Below are positions 45,237 to 53,966 of a stretch of 64,000 nt of DNA, in pieces. Position 1 is the stretch's first letter. Each line of letters opens with the position of its first letter. Source of the stretch: CBDCGJ01 sp965238305 (GTDB taxonomy: Bacteria > Pseudomonadota > Alphaproteobacteria > GCA-2731375); assembly GCA_965238305.1 (NCBI GenBank), contig CBDEHK010000001.1:2728001-2792000 (forward strand). The letters are read 5' to 3'. A program made the position numbers and the translations under genes. The notes beneath the pieces are model-generated. The model saw nothing but the letters and a program-made list of their open reading frames with translations. It did no database searches and was not told the DNA's origin.

Positions 45237-46880
45237 ATGAGCGAGATGGTGATGAATGATTTTGGTGTCAATTCGGTGTATGAAGCCTTTGTGCGTTCGG
45301 CTGCGAAATGGCCGGATAATGATTATGTAGTCGCACCGGCCTATGAAGGACGCGACTATCATCCGAACGGCGTCGAATACAGTTATAACAAGGTTCTGCG
45401 ACAGGCGAATCTACTGAAAGAAAGCTATGCGGCAGCCGGATACGGCTCGGGTCACCGTATCGCCTTGCTGCTGGAAATGCGGCCGGAGTTTTTCTTTCAT
45501 TTTCTCGCCCTCAATGCCCTTGGTGTTTGCATTGTGCCAATCGATCCGGACTATCGCCATAACGAAATGGTCTTTCAGATGGATCACTCCGATACGGATA
45601 TGATTGTCACCCTGGCCAAACGTTTGGGCGATCTACAGAAGGTGTCGGCCGATTGTCCAAAGCGACCGCCTGTTGTCAGTTTCGAAGATTTTCCAGATGA
45701 GGTTCCGGCGGCTGCAAAGGCAGTCGAAGTCGGACCTCCCTCGCTCAGCAGTGAATGTAGCTTGATGTATACATCCGGCACGACCGGCAGGCCAAAAGGC
45801 TGCATCCTGACCAATGAATATTATCTGACGTCCGGATCCTGGTACGCGGAACGCGGCGGCATGATGACCATACGCCCGGGTCAGGAGCGAACCTATAATC
45901 CCCTGCCGCTTTTCCATATGAACTGCCAATGTGTTTCCGCCATGGCGATGATGTTGACGGGCGGCTGCCTGATCGTGCCGGACCGTTTCCATCCTAGGCA
46001 TTGGTGGCAGGATGTGGTCGCCAGCAATGCGACGATCATCCACTATTTAGGTGTGGTCGTGCCGATGCTGTTGAACCAACCGGATAGCGAACTGGAAGGC
46101 CAGCACCAAGTCCGCTTCGGCGTTGGTGGCGGTGTTGAACCCAGTTTGCATCGCCCTTTCGAAGACCGCTTCGGCTTTCCGTTGTTGGAGCTTTGGGGCA
46201 TGACCGAAACCGGACGGGTGCTGACCAATCATCACGAACCGCGTCACATCGATACACGCGCCTTTGGTCGCTCTGTCGATGGTTTCGAAGCCATGGTCGT
46301 CGACGATGACGATCGTGAAGTGAAGCCGGGTACAGAAGGCGAGTTGGTTGTTCGTCACTCCACTGCGGATCCACGCAAAGGCTTTTTCTCCGGTTATCTA
46401 AAGAACGAAGATGCGACGAGGGAAGCTTGGAAAAATGGTTGGTTCCATACCGGTGACACCGTGCGACAAGGCGATGACGGCACGCTATATTTCATGGATC
46501 GGAAGAAAAACATAATTCGCCGCTCAGGCGAAAATATTGCGGCGGCGGAAGTCGAAGCCTGTTTGCAGGGCCACGATGCCGTCGCTCAGGTCGCGGTCAT
46601 TGCCGCCCCGGACGATGTGCGGGAAGAAGAAGTGATGGCCTGCGTCGTTACTGTGCCGGAAGTTCTGGCTGATGAAACGTTGGCTGACGACCTGTTCAGT
46701 TTTGCCGATGAACGACTGGCCTATTACAAAGCGCCGGGTTGGATTATCTTTGTCGATAGTTTGCCGACGACGGGCACGCAAAAAGTGCAAAAGCAAAATC
46801 TGTTTGCCGAGGGGGAAAACCCGACGGAACGAGCGGATGCGATTGATTTTCGCCAGCGCAAGCGGCGGAAGAAATCATAA
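45237..46880 (+). CDS. Acyl-CoA ligase, ANL superfamily (CaiC-like)
   Basis: A 547-residue adenylate-forming enzyme. The P-loop-like motif is LMYTSGTTGRPKGC, A5 is LELWGMTETG, A7 is WFHTGDTVRQGDDG, A8 is RKKNIIRRSGENIAAAEVE, and the catalytic lysine region is PTTGTQKVQKQN. The nearest functional class is crotonobetaine/carnitine-CoA ligase and related medium acid ligases. Start ATG 45237 lies 19 bases after the parC stop and has no strong ribosome-binding site; ATG 45252 (MNDFGVNSVYEAF) is a good alternative. The creatininase gene follows by 11 bases. Confidence 0.86.
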   Translation: MSEMVMNDFGVNSVYEAFVRSAAKWPDNDYVVAPAYEGRDYHPNGVEYSYNKVLRQANLLKESYAAAGYGSGHRIALLLEMRPEFFFHFLALNALGVCIVPIDPDYRHNEMVFQMDHSDTDMIVTLAKRLGDLQKVSADCPKRPPVVSFEDFPDEVPAAAKAVEVGPPSLSSECSLMYTSGTTGRPKGCILTNEYYLTSGSWYAERGGMMTIRPGQERTYNPLPLFHMNCQCVSAMAMMLTGGCLIVPDRFHPRHWWQDVVASNATIIHYLGVVVPMLLNQPDSELEGQHQVRFGVGGGVEPSLHRPFEDRFGFPLLELWGMTETGRVLTNHHEPRHIDTRAFGRSVDGFEAMVVDDDDREVKPGTEGELVVRHSTADPRKGFFSGYLKNEDATREAWKNGWFHTGDTVRQGDDGTLYFMDRKKNIIRRSGENIAAAEVEACLQGHDAVAQVAVIAAPDDVREEEVMACVVTVPEVLADETLADDLFSFADERLAYYKAPGWIIFVDSLPTTGTQKVQKQNLFAEGENPTERADAIDFRQRKRRKKS

Positions 46881-46891
46881 GGGAGAGCATA

Positions 46892-47701
46892 ATGACCCAG
46901 GTCGAATGGATGAAATGCAAGGCTCATGAGTTGCGGGCACTGGCCAATGACGATGCGGTCGTCATCCTGCCGGTGGCCTCGATTGAACAGCACGGGCCAC
47001 ATCTGCCGACAATGACGGATACACTATTGGCGCATGAAACGTCGGTTCGCGCGGCGAGACTGGTCAATGATCAGGGTGGGCGATGCGTGGTGACACCGAC
47101 GGTTTGGAGTGGACTATCGGAACATCACGTGGCTTATGGCGGCACCTTGACAGTCGACTATCAGACTTTTTATCTGATCCTGCGTGGTTTGATCGATTCC
47201 ATGGCCCGGCAGGGTTTCCGTCGGGTTTTGATCAATAATGGCCACGGCGGCAATATGGATGCCTGCAAAGTCGCAGTTCAAGATTTGACCCTCGAATTCG
47301 GTCTTCCCTTAGTGTCCACGACCTATCCCATGGTCGACGTTGCGGCGTTCTCCGCCGTGTTGGAAGATCAAAAATTCATCATGCATGCAGGGGAAGCAGA
47401 AACTTCCATGGTGATGGCGCTTGAGCCCGATTTAGTCGACGATAGCAATCTGGCAGCGTGCGCCAATCCGCATAATGCCGATCTCGGAGAAAAGTCCGCT
47501 AGTTATCGTCTGCACGGTTTTTCCGCCATCAGTCCCAATGGCACTCTTGGTGATCCAACAAATGCGTCAGCGGAAAAGGGCGAGAAACTTCTCAATATTG
47601 CGGCGGCCGGTTTAACTAAACTCATCTTGAACGAAGGTACCTGGGCGCCATCGCCGGACAAACGGGTAGCGGAAACTGGTGGCGTGCCGTTGAACTACTA
47701 A
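46892..47701 (+). CDS. Creatininase-family amidohydrolase
   Basis: A 269-residue creatininase-family protein. Metal ligands are in PVASIEQHGPHLPTMTDTLLAHE, the loop INNGHGGNMDACK, and the HAGEAETSMVMALEPDLV segment. Members hydrolyse creatinine, or act on formamidopyrimidines and peptides (MftE, ArfB), so the substrate is uncertain. GGGAGAGC precedes the ATG. It forms an operon with the preceding acyl-CoA ligase; no mycofactocin or F420 genes are nearby. Confidence 0.85.
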   Translation: MTQVEWMKCKAHELRALANDDAVVILPVASIEQHGPHLPTMTDTLLAHETSVRAARLVNDQGGRCVVTPTVWSGLSEHHVAYGGTLTVDYQTFYLILRGLIDSMARQGFRRVLINNGHGGNMDACKVAVQDLTLEFGLPLVSTTYPMVDVAAFSAVLEDQKFIMHAGEAETSMVMALEPDLVDDSNLAACANPHNADLGEKSASYRLHGFSAISPNGTLGDPTNASAEKGEKLLNIAAAGLTKLILNEGTWAPSPDKRVAETGGVPLNY

Positions 47702-47715
47702 TGCAAACAACCGTC

Positions 47716-47746
47716 GCCCTGCGCTTGACAAAATCAGGCGCAGGGC
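47716..47746. terminator. Strong hairpin between convergent creatininase and ribH2 genes
   Basis: GCCCTGCG-CTTGA (47716-47728) pairs with TCAGG-CGCAGGGC (47734-47746), a 13-bp stem with one G-U pair and a CAAAA loop. No clear T-run follows on either strand, but the position between convergent genes fits a bidirectional terminator. Confidence 0.6.
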
Positions 47747-47758
47747 AGCGGTGAATTG

Positions 47759-48247
47759 TTAGGCGGCGACGGCGTCAAACTGGAGCAACGCGCTATGGGC
47801 CTTGATGATTTCGATGCAGGCGTCGGCCGCTTCTTTGCCTTTCAGCAAAAAATGATCGTAAAAGAATTTCTTATGCTGTTCGTGCTCCTGAAATTGGTGT
47901 GGTGTTAGAATAGCAGACAACACTGGCATGCCAGTATCCAACTGCACCCGCATGATGCCATCAAGGACGGCTCGGGCAACAAAGTCATGGCGATAAATAC
48001 CGCCATCGACGACTAGTCCGGTCACGACTATGGCATCGAATTTACCACTTTCCGCCAACTTCTTTGTGAAAAGAGGAATTTCCAGCGAACCTGGGACATC
48101 GAAAAACTCGATGTGGCTAGCGTCATAGCCCTGTCGCATAAATTCACCAACGAAGCCTTTGCGGCATTGACCGACAATATCGGCGTGCCATCGAGCTTCA
48201 ACGAAAGCTACTTTTAGGGATGTTGTCGTTTTTTTAGTCTGATTCAT
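47759..48247 (-). CDS. ribH2: 6,7-dimethyl-8-ribityllumazine synthase, type II (RibH2)
   Basis: A 162-residue lumazine synthase. FVEARWHADIVGQC carries the N-terminal substrate strand, FDVPGSLEIPLFTKK the ribitol-binding loop, and VVTGLVVDGGIYRHDFVARAVLDG the catalytic histidine. This Rhizobium/Brucella RibH2 pattern (GGIYRHDFVA instead of the common GxTxHxxYV) forms decamers rather than icosahedra. It is the penultimate enzyme of riboflavin synthesis. An FMN riboswitch covers its leader, and no other riboflavin gene is adjacent. Confidence 0.93.
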   Translation of the reverse strand: MNQTKKTTTSLKVAFVEARWHADIVGQCRKGFVGEFMRQGYDASHIEFFDVPGSLEIPLFTKKLAESGKFDAIVVTGLVVDGGIYRHDFVARAVLDGIMRVQLDTGMPVLSAILTPHQFQEHEQHKKFFYDHFLLKGKEAADACIEIIKAHSALLQFDAVAA

Positions 48248-48335
48248 GTCAGTCTCCGTTCATAGACATTTGACGTGAATCAGGGCGTGCAACTAACAAG
48301 TTCAGCCGCTCAAGGCGAGCGTCTGACTACTAGTT

Positions 48336-48507
48336 GTTCTCTACCATCCGGACTATGACCGTCGGCTTCGGAGTTTCACCGAATCTGCTGACCCTTTTCC
48401 TGGCGGAAAAGGCGCTCGCGGGCTTTCACAATATATTCCGCAATTACATATGACTGAATATATTTTGATCACCGCCGGTGGGGACTTCCACCCCGCCCTG
48501 AGAACAC
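48336..48507 (-). ncRNA. FMN riboswitch (RFN element)
   Basis: On the minus strand the leader of ribH2 begins TTCTCAGGGCGGGGTGGAAG and continues with CCCACCGGCGGTGAT, an expandable central stem, AAAGCCCGCGAGCGC, AGATTCGGTGAAACTCCGAAGCC and GACGGTCATAGTCCGGATG, closing with AGAGAAC. These are the conserved blocks of the six-helix FMN riboswitch in correct order. The variable stem includes GCCTTTTCCGCCAGGAAAAGG. About 88 bases separate it from the ribH2 ATG, room for an expression platform (no T-rich terminator is obvious, so translational control is likely). Confidence 0.95.
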
Positions 48508-48535
48508 TAGAGACACTTTATGACAAGCTTTACGT

Positions 48536-49273
48536 TTACGTCAAGCCGTCCTCGCCAACCTCTCGCCAGCCGGTTGGCGTCAACAGCTGGGCTCCAGGGA
48601 AACGTGTTTTGTAGGACATTTTTCGGCTCTCTTTTATCCAATAGCCGAGATAGACATATTGCAGGCCGCGTCTTTTCGCATCTTTCATATGCTGCAATAT
48701 TATCTGCGTGCCGGGGCTTTGATCGGCGCGAGATATGTCGAAAAAACTATAAACGAGGGATAATCCATCCCGCAGCACGTCGGTAACACAGACGCCGTAA
48801 AGTTTGTCTTCGTGATCCCGGAATTCCATCAATCTAGTCTGAATAGGGCTATCTTGAACCATCGACATATAATCTTCGAAATCCATATTCACCATACCGC
48901 CGTCGCCATGACGGGACTTGATATAAATTTCAAAAAGATCGTAGTGCTCAATCAATGCGACGGCCGGCAATTGACGCATCGTCAACCCGGAATTGCGTTT
49001 ATTCACACGCTTCAGTGATTTCGACAAATGAAATAACGAAACATCGACACGTACAGGTACGCAAGCCGAACAATTTTCGCAACTAGGCTTGTAAACAATT
49101 CCCTGACTACGGCGAAAGCCGCTTCGCGACAGACTATCATGCAGTTCAATGGGCAATTCTGCCGACGATAGATCAGTGAATACCATTTGTTCCGTGCGCC
49201 CTGGTATATAGGGACAAGGCGCTGCCCGGGACATATAGAAATAGGCCAGAGTGCTAGGATTGAAAACTTTCAT
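48536..49273 (-). CDS. bpt: Aspartate/glutamate leucyltransferase (Bpt)
   Basis: A 245-residue leucyl/arginyl-tRNA-protein transferase of the bacterial Bpt type. PCPYIPGRTEQMVF near residues 19-32, the CENCSACVPVRVDV cysteine motif, the SLVYSFFDI segment and LGYWIKESRKMSYKTRFP at the C-terminus are family markers. It adds leucine to N-terminal Asp or Glu of proteins, feeding the N-degron pathway with ClpS/ClpAP. The gene ends near the start of the FMN riboswitch on the same strand. The SLC13 permease gene lies upstream by 28 bases. Confidence 0.92.
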   Translation of the reverse strand: MKVFNPSTLAYFYMSRAAPCPYIPGRTEQMVFTDLSSAELPIELHDSLSRSGFRRSQGIVYKPSCENCSACVPVRVDVSLFHLSKSLKRVNKRNSGLTMRQLPAVALIEHYDLFEIYIKSRHGDGGMVNMDFEDYMSMVQDSPIQTRLMEFRDHEDKLYGVCVTDVLRDGLSLVYSFFDISRADQSPGTQIILQHMKDAKRRGLQYVYLGYWIKESRKMSYKTRFPGAQLLTPTGWREVGEDGLT

Positions 49274-49301
49274 CGGTCCTGATTTTGTTTCACTTTCCCC
49301 A

Positions 49302-51113
49302 TCAATTGAAACCGAAATACCATGGCGCGAACGCCGAATAGGTCAACCAGATGATTATGGCCAATGGCACGCCAGCTTTCAAGAAGTCTGAAAACTGATA
49401 ATGCCCGGGCCCCATAACCAATAAATTGGTTTGATAACCCATTGGCGTTGCAAATGAGCAATTGGCAGCAAAAATAACGCCAAATACAAAGGCTTTGGGA
49501 TCGACGCCTAGTTGCGCCGCCGCGCTCAACGCAATCGGTGTGAATAATACCGCAGTCGCATTATTGGAGATGACGTTTGTCATCACGGCGACGATCAAGA
49601 ACATTGCCGATAAGGTCACGCCGGGGCCAAAATCTGAGAATAGGTCGATCATGCCATGGGCCAAAAATGTCGCACCACCGGTGGCCTGCAACGACACCCC
49701 CATCGCCAAAGCGGCGGCTATAAGCAAGGCGATGCGCCGATCAATGGCACGGGCTGCCTGATGGATATTCAGGCAACCGCTGGCGACAATGGCGATTGCG
49801 CCTAACACTGCGGCAATCACAATCGGCACAAGACCAGTAAGTGCCGCTAAAACCACCCCACCAAATATTATTCGTGCCCGTTTGGCATGCCAGACCATGG
49901 GGACATCGTGGCTCGACCATTCCAGCAACACCACATCCCGGCTGGAGCGTAGCGCACTGACGTCGTGACGGTCACCGTAGATCAACAACACGTCGCCGGC
50001 TTCCAGCCGAATATCGTTTACCGCAGTACGGACCATCCGGGACCGGCGTTGCAGACCAAGAACGAAGCAACGGGTCTGATGTTCAAAGCCGATTTGGCCG
50101 AGATTTCGACCGACCATGCGGGAAGCCGGCGGTACGACAACTTCGACCAGAACCGGATCCATTTCCTGGCCACGTTGCCGGCGGCGTTCCATTGCCGGCG
50201 CAAACGACAGCAAGTTCATCAAATCGGCTTTGGTGGCGGCAACGACCATCCTATCACCGGCCTGTAAGGTAAAACCGTCAAACGGCGGCAATTCCGTCTG
50301 CCCACTACGTTCGATCATCCGGACGGTAATTCCACGCAATACCGGAAATAAGCCGGCGACCGCGGTTTCGCCAATCAATTGACCATTTTTCGGAATATCC
50401 CATTGCGCAATATATTGCCGCCCGCGACCGTCACTGGTTTGTTGTTCTTTGTTTTCTTTTTTGCCGAATAATCGCGGCATCACCAAAATCACATAGAGCA
50501 GACCGACCGTGGCCAGCACCAAACCGGGGACCGTGAAGTCAAAAAACCGCATCGGTTTCCCAGTCAACGATTCGTAACTTCCGGCGACAAGCAAATTTGT
50601 CGACGACCCGATCATTGTCGTCATGCCGCCCAGTATCGCCGCATAACTCAGTGGCATCATCAAAGTGCTGCCGTTGCGGCGATAGCGTTCGGCCATCGCC
50701 GTCAATAGGGGGATAAAGATGATGACAATTGGCGTGTTATTGACAAATGCACTGAGGAAAGCGACCAGGAAAAAGACGAAGGCCAGCATCAAGACGGGGT
50801 GATTTATCCCAGCTGCAGTCAATGCCTGGATCGGACTCTCTAATGCCCCGGTGCGGATCAAACCTTGACCAACGATCAAGAGGCAAAGGACAGCAACCAG
50901 CGCCGGTTCGGCAAATCCGGCCAGTAAATCCCGAGCACCGATAACCGAGCCGTTGCCGCCGGTGGGAATAGGGGCAAAATGGAACAACACCAGAACGGCA
51001 CCAATGAAGCCAAACGAAATAAGCTCCATAGAAGCCTTTTCGCTAGCATAAAGAGCGATCGTACCGCCGATTAAGGCGAGTACCGCCCACATTTGCCAAA
51101 TGGGTTCAATCAA
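49302..51113 (-). CDS. SLC13-family permease with TrkA-C domains
   Basis: A 603-residue membrane protein. About five N-terminal segments, then a hydrophilic central region (about residues 220-400) holding two RCK_C/TrkA-C-like domains (LPPFDGFTLQAGDRMVVAATK and NDIRLEAGDVLLIYGDRHDV), then further segments containing NVISNNATAVLFTPIAL and SFATPMGYQTNLLVMGPG. This is the layout of SLC13/DASS-type carriers for sulfate, dicarboxylates or other anions. It is divergent from ilvA. Confidence 0.9.
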   Translation of the reverse strand: MIEPIWQMWAVLALIGGTIALYASEKASMELISFGFIGAVLVLFHFAPIPTGGNGSVIGARDLLAGFAEPALVAVLCLLIVGQGLIRTGALESPIQALTAAGINHPVLMLAFVFFLVAFLSAFVNNTPIVIIFIPLLTAMAERYRRNGSTLMMPLSYAAILGGMTTMIGSSTNLLVAGSYESLTGKPMRFFDFTVPGLVLATVGLLYVILVMPRLFGKKENKEQQTSDGRGRQYIAQWDIPKNGQLIGETAVAGLFPVLRGITVRMIERSGQTELPPFDGFTLQAGDRMVVAATKADLMNLLSFAPAMERRRQRGQEMDPVLVEVVVPPASRMVGRNLGQIGFEHQTRCFVLGLQRRSRMVRTAVNDIRLEAGDVLLIYGDRHDVSALRSSRDVVLLEWSSHDVPMVWHAKRARIIFGGVVLAALTGLVPIVIAAVLGAIAIVASGCLNIHQAARAIDRRIALLIAAALAMGVSLQATGGATFLAHGMIDLFSDFGPGVTLSAMFLIVAVMTNVISNNATAVLFTPIALSAAAQLGVDPKAFVFGVIFAANCSFATPMGYQTNLLVMGPGHYQFSDFLKAGVPLAIIIWLTYSAFAPWYFGFN

Positions 51114-51194
51114 GGTAATTCACGCATTCGTTTAGGTCAGAGATTATATCATGAAGCATAGCAGGCTCGTTTGCCAAGCTCAGAGGAAATTGAC

Positions 51195-52403
51195 ATGTCA
51201 TTATGTTTGAAGGATATCCGTGCCGCCGCAAAAGTATTGGCTGGCAAGGTCGAGCTTACGCCGTGCCGTCATTCAAAAACCTTGTCAGAAATTACCGGCG
51301 CTGAAATTTTCCTCAAATTTGAGAATCTGCAATATACCGCGTCTTTCAAAGATCGTGGCTCGCTGAACAAATTGCTAAGTCTACCGGAAGAAGAGCGTCG
51401 CAATGGGGTGATCGCAATGTCGGCCGGCAATCACGCCCAAGGCGTCGCTTATCATGCCCGGGAACTGGGCATCCCTGCGACTATCGTCATGCCGGAAGGC
51501 ACGCCGAATGTAAAAATTCAACAAACAGAGATGCTTGGTGCGACCGTTATCGTTCGTGGCGAGACGGTGGACGAAAGTGCAGATATCGCACGCAAATTGA
51601 TGAACTCTGGTGGCCTCACATTTATTCACCCCTTTGATGATCTAGACGTTATCGCGGGACAGGGTACCGTTGCACTGGAAATGCTGGATGCAGTACCGAA
51701 TCTGGAATGTCTGGTCATTCCGGTGGGTGGCGGCGGCCTAATCTCCGGGATGGCGACAGCAGCCAAAGCGATCATACCGGGAATCGAAATTGTCGGCGTT
51801 GAAACCGAAATCTATCCCTCTGTACACAACGCTTTAACAAATGGTGGACATGTGAGCGGTGGGCAAACCATTGCCGACGGGATCGCCGTCAAAAATCCGG
51901 GCGAAATAACCCTGCCTATCATTCGAAGATTAGTAGATGAAGTGGTAACGGTTTCCGAAAACGAAATTGAAAATGCCATAAATCAACTTGTTTCGATCGA
52001 AAAAACCGTCGTTGAAGGCGCGGGTGCGGTGGGCCTGGCCGCCGTCATGACGGAACCTGAAAAATTTGCCGGTCGAAAGATCGGCTTAGTTTTGAGCGGC
52101 GGCAATATCGATACAAGAATGTTGTCGGCGATTTTGATGCGCGGTCTCATCCGAGAGGGGCGGATTGCACGATTACGCTTGGAAATCCCGGATCGCCCAG
52201 GCACTTTAGCAGAGATATCCGGAATTATTGGGCATGCCGGCGGCAATATTATGGAAGTGCAGCATCAACGCATGTTCATTGACGTGCCGGCTAAACAGGC
52301 GGAGTTGGAATTTGTCATCGAGTGCCGGGATAGTGGTCATGTCGGCCGGGTGCTTGAGCAACTTCGCACCGCTGGTTACGCTGTGATGCGCTACGCGCAC
52401 TAA
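51195..52403 (+). CDS. ilvA: Threonine ammonia-lyase with ACT domain
   Basis: A 402-residue PLP enzyme turning threonine into 2-oxobutanoate. The Schiff-base lysine is in YTASFKDRGSLNK near residues 49-61, SAGNHAQGVAYHAREL is the substrate loop and PVGGGGLISGMA binds the phosphate. A single C-terminal ACT domain starts near residue 325 (LRLEIPDRPGTLAEISGIIG). Length and single ACT domain fit the TdcB/short IlvA group (CoA-like 'threonine ammonia-lyase, short form'). ATG 51195 has AGAGGA 7 bases upstream. It is the second dehydratase of this kind in the window. Confidence 0.9.
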   Translation: MSLCLKDIRAAAKVLAGKVELTPCRHSKTLSEITGAEIFLKFENLQYTASFKDRGSLNKLLSLPEEERRNGVIAMSAGNHAQGVAYHARELGIPATIVMPEGTPNVKIQQTEMLGATVIVRGETVDESADIARKLMNSGGLTFIHPFDDLDVIAGQGTVALEMLDAVPNLECLVIPVGGGGLISGMATAAKAIIPGIEIVGVETEIYPSVHNALTNGGHVSGGQTIADGIAVKNPGEITLPIIRRLVDEVVTVSENEIENAINQLVSIEKTVVEGAGAVGLAAVMTEPEKFAGRKIGLVLSGGNIDTRMLSAILMRGLIREGRIARLRLEIPDRPGTLAEISGIIGHAGGNIMEVQHQRMFIDVPAKQAELEFVIECRDSGHVGRVLEQLRTAGYAVMRYAH

Positions 52404-52415
52404 ATTTTGATAGCT

Positions 52416-52898
52416 TCAGTCGGCGGCAACCGCAGCATAGCCACCGCGAAAGTATAAGAGCGGCGCGCCCGTTTTTGCATAATCGACATGCATGACTTCG
52501 CCTACGAAGATCACGTGATCGCCGCCATCGTGTTGCGCGTGAGCCTTGCACTCAAATGTGGCAAGCGAGTTCGCAATGGTTGGGATATCGCGATCGCTGA
52601 GACAAGCGGTCACAGTATCGAAACCGTTCACGCCGGAGGAGGCAAAACAGCTCGATATCTCTTGTTGATCCGTGCTCAGAATGTTTACGGCATAAGATTC
52701 TGCATGGCGCAGATTTTCGAATGAAGACGCATCGCGGGCTATACTAAATAGGATCAAAGGCGGATCCAACGACACAGAATTAAACGAATTCACCGTCATG
52801 CCAACGGCTTCGCCGGCTTTGTTTTTGGCGGTGATCACAGTAATTCCGGTCGCAAAACAGCCCATAGCGTCACGCAGGAGCCGCGGTTCAACGGTCAT
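52416..52898 (-). CDS. Flavin reductase family protein
   Basis: A 160-residue FMN-binding split-barrel protein. Diagnostic segments are DAMGCFATGITVITA, AVGMTVNSFNSVSLDPPLILFSI and YAVNILSTDQQEISSCFA. These proteins reduce FMN/FAD with NAD(P)H to supply two-component monooxygenases; the luciferase-like enzyme at 6293-7342 is one candidate partner in the genome but lies far away. It is convergent with ilvA. Confidence 0.88.
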   Translation of the reverse strand: MTVEPRLLRDAMGCFATGITVITAKNKAGEAVGMTVNSFNSVSLDPPLILFSIARDASSFENLRHAESYAVNILSTDQQEISSCFASSGVNGFDTVTACLSDRDIPTIANSLATFECKAHAQHDGGDHVIFVGEVMHVDYAKTGAPLLYFRGGYAAVAAD

Positions 52899-53061
52899 AT
52901 TTTTTCATTCTCCATTAATCATTTAGTTGTTGTTTATAGTTGATAATAGAACTTCGCAACTGAATGTGAGTTAAGACAGATGAAAAATTTCGCTTTTCGT
53001 GTCACATTTCCAGCCGCGATTCTTTGGTGATGAGTAATTGGAACGCAGTGAGTAACAGATC

Positions 53062-53919
53062 ATGTTTTTCTTAATCGGCCTCGCGATAGTTATCGGCAGT
53101 GTGTTGGGTGGTTATTTGCCGCACGGCGACCCCGGTGTACTGATGCAACCCCTTGAACTTCTGATCATCGGCGGCGCAGCAGTTGGTGCTTTTGTGATTG
53201 CCAATCCGAAAGACGTTATTTTGGCGTCCGGAAAACATTTGAGCAGGTTGCTCAAGGGGGCACCTCATTCCAAAGAAGATTATGTCGATCTTTTGGTGCT
53301 GCAATTTACACTTTTTAAGTTGGCGAAAAGTAAGGGCGCCTTGGCGTTGGAAGCGCATATCGAAACGCCGGAATCCAGCACAATATTCGAAAACCATCCG
53401 AACTTCATGAAAAACACCGCCGCGGTAGAATTCATGTGCGACACCTTGCGCGTGATCACGATGGGAACCGAAAACCCTCACGAACTCACCGAAATGATGG
53501 AGGGGAACATCGATTCCAGAAAACATGAAGCCCATGCAGTCGCCCATGCCATTGGACAGATGGGCGAGGGGATGCCAGCTTTTGGTATTGTGGCAGCGGT
53601 TTTGGGGGTGATTGTCACGATGGGATCAATTTCGGAACCGCCCGAAGTATTGGGTGGTCTAATTGGTGCGGCGCTGGTTGGTACCTTTTTGGGTATTTTG
53701 ATGTCCTATGGCTTCATATCGCCGATGAGTGCGAATTTAGAAACCTATGCGGATGCAGAATCGAAATATTTGGAGTGCATAAAGACAGGCATCATTGCGC
53801 ATGTATCCGGTTATGCGCCGGCGATTTCGGTGGAATTCGCCCGTAAAATCCTTGCCGGACATGATCGCCCAAGCTTCATGGAAATTGAGGATGCGACATC
53901 TAACGTATTACCGGCTTGA
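53062..53919 (+). CDS. motA: Flagellar motor stator protein MotA
   Basis: A 285-residue MotA with four hydrophobic segments (near 1-22, 34-52, 170-195, 205-225). IIGGAAVGAFVIANPKDVI is typical of the alphaproteobacterial sequence, with the large cytoplasmic loop between and the FGIVAAVLGVIVTMG proline-bearing segment later on. Together with MotB it forms the proton channel that drives flagellar rotation. motB follows 47 bases later. Confidence 0.93.
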   Translation: MFFLIGLAIVIGSVLGGYLPHGDPGVLMQPLELLIIGGAAVGAFVIANPKDVILASGKHLSRLLKGAPHSKEDYVDLLVLQFTLFKLAKSKGALALEAHIETPESSTIFENHPNFMKNTAAVEFMCDTLRVITMGTENPHELTEMMEGNIDSRKHEAHAVAHAIGQMGEGMPAFGIVAAVLGVIVTMGSISEPPEVLGGLIGAALVGTFLGILMSYGFISPMSANLETYADAESKYLECIKTGIIAHVSGYAPAISVEFARKILAGHDRPSFMEIEDATSNVLPA

Positions 53920-53966
53920 ACATGGTGAAGCGTAAATCAATTGGCTATCGAGTTTGGCGCTGATCA

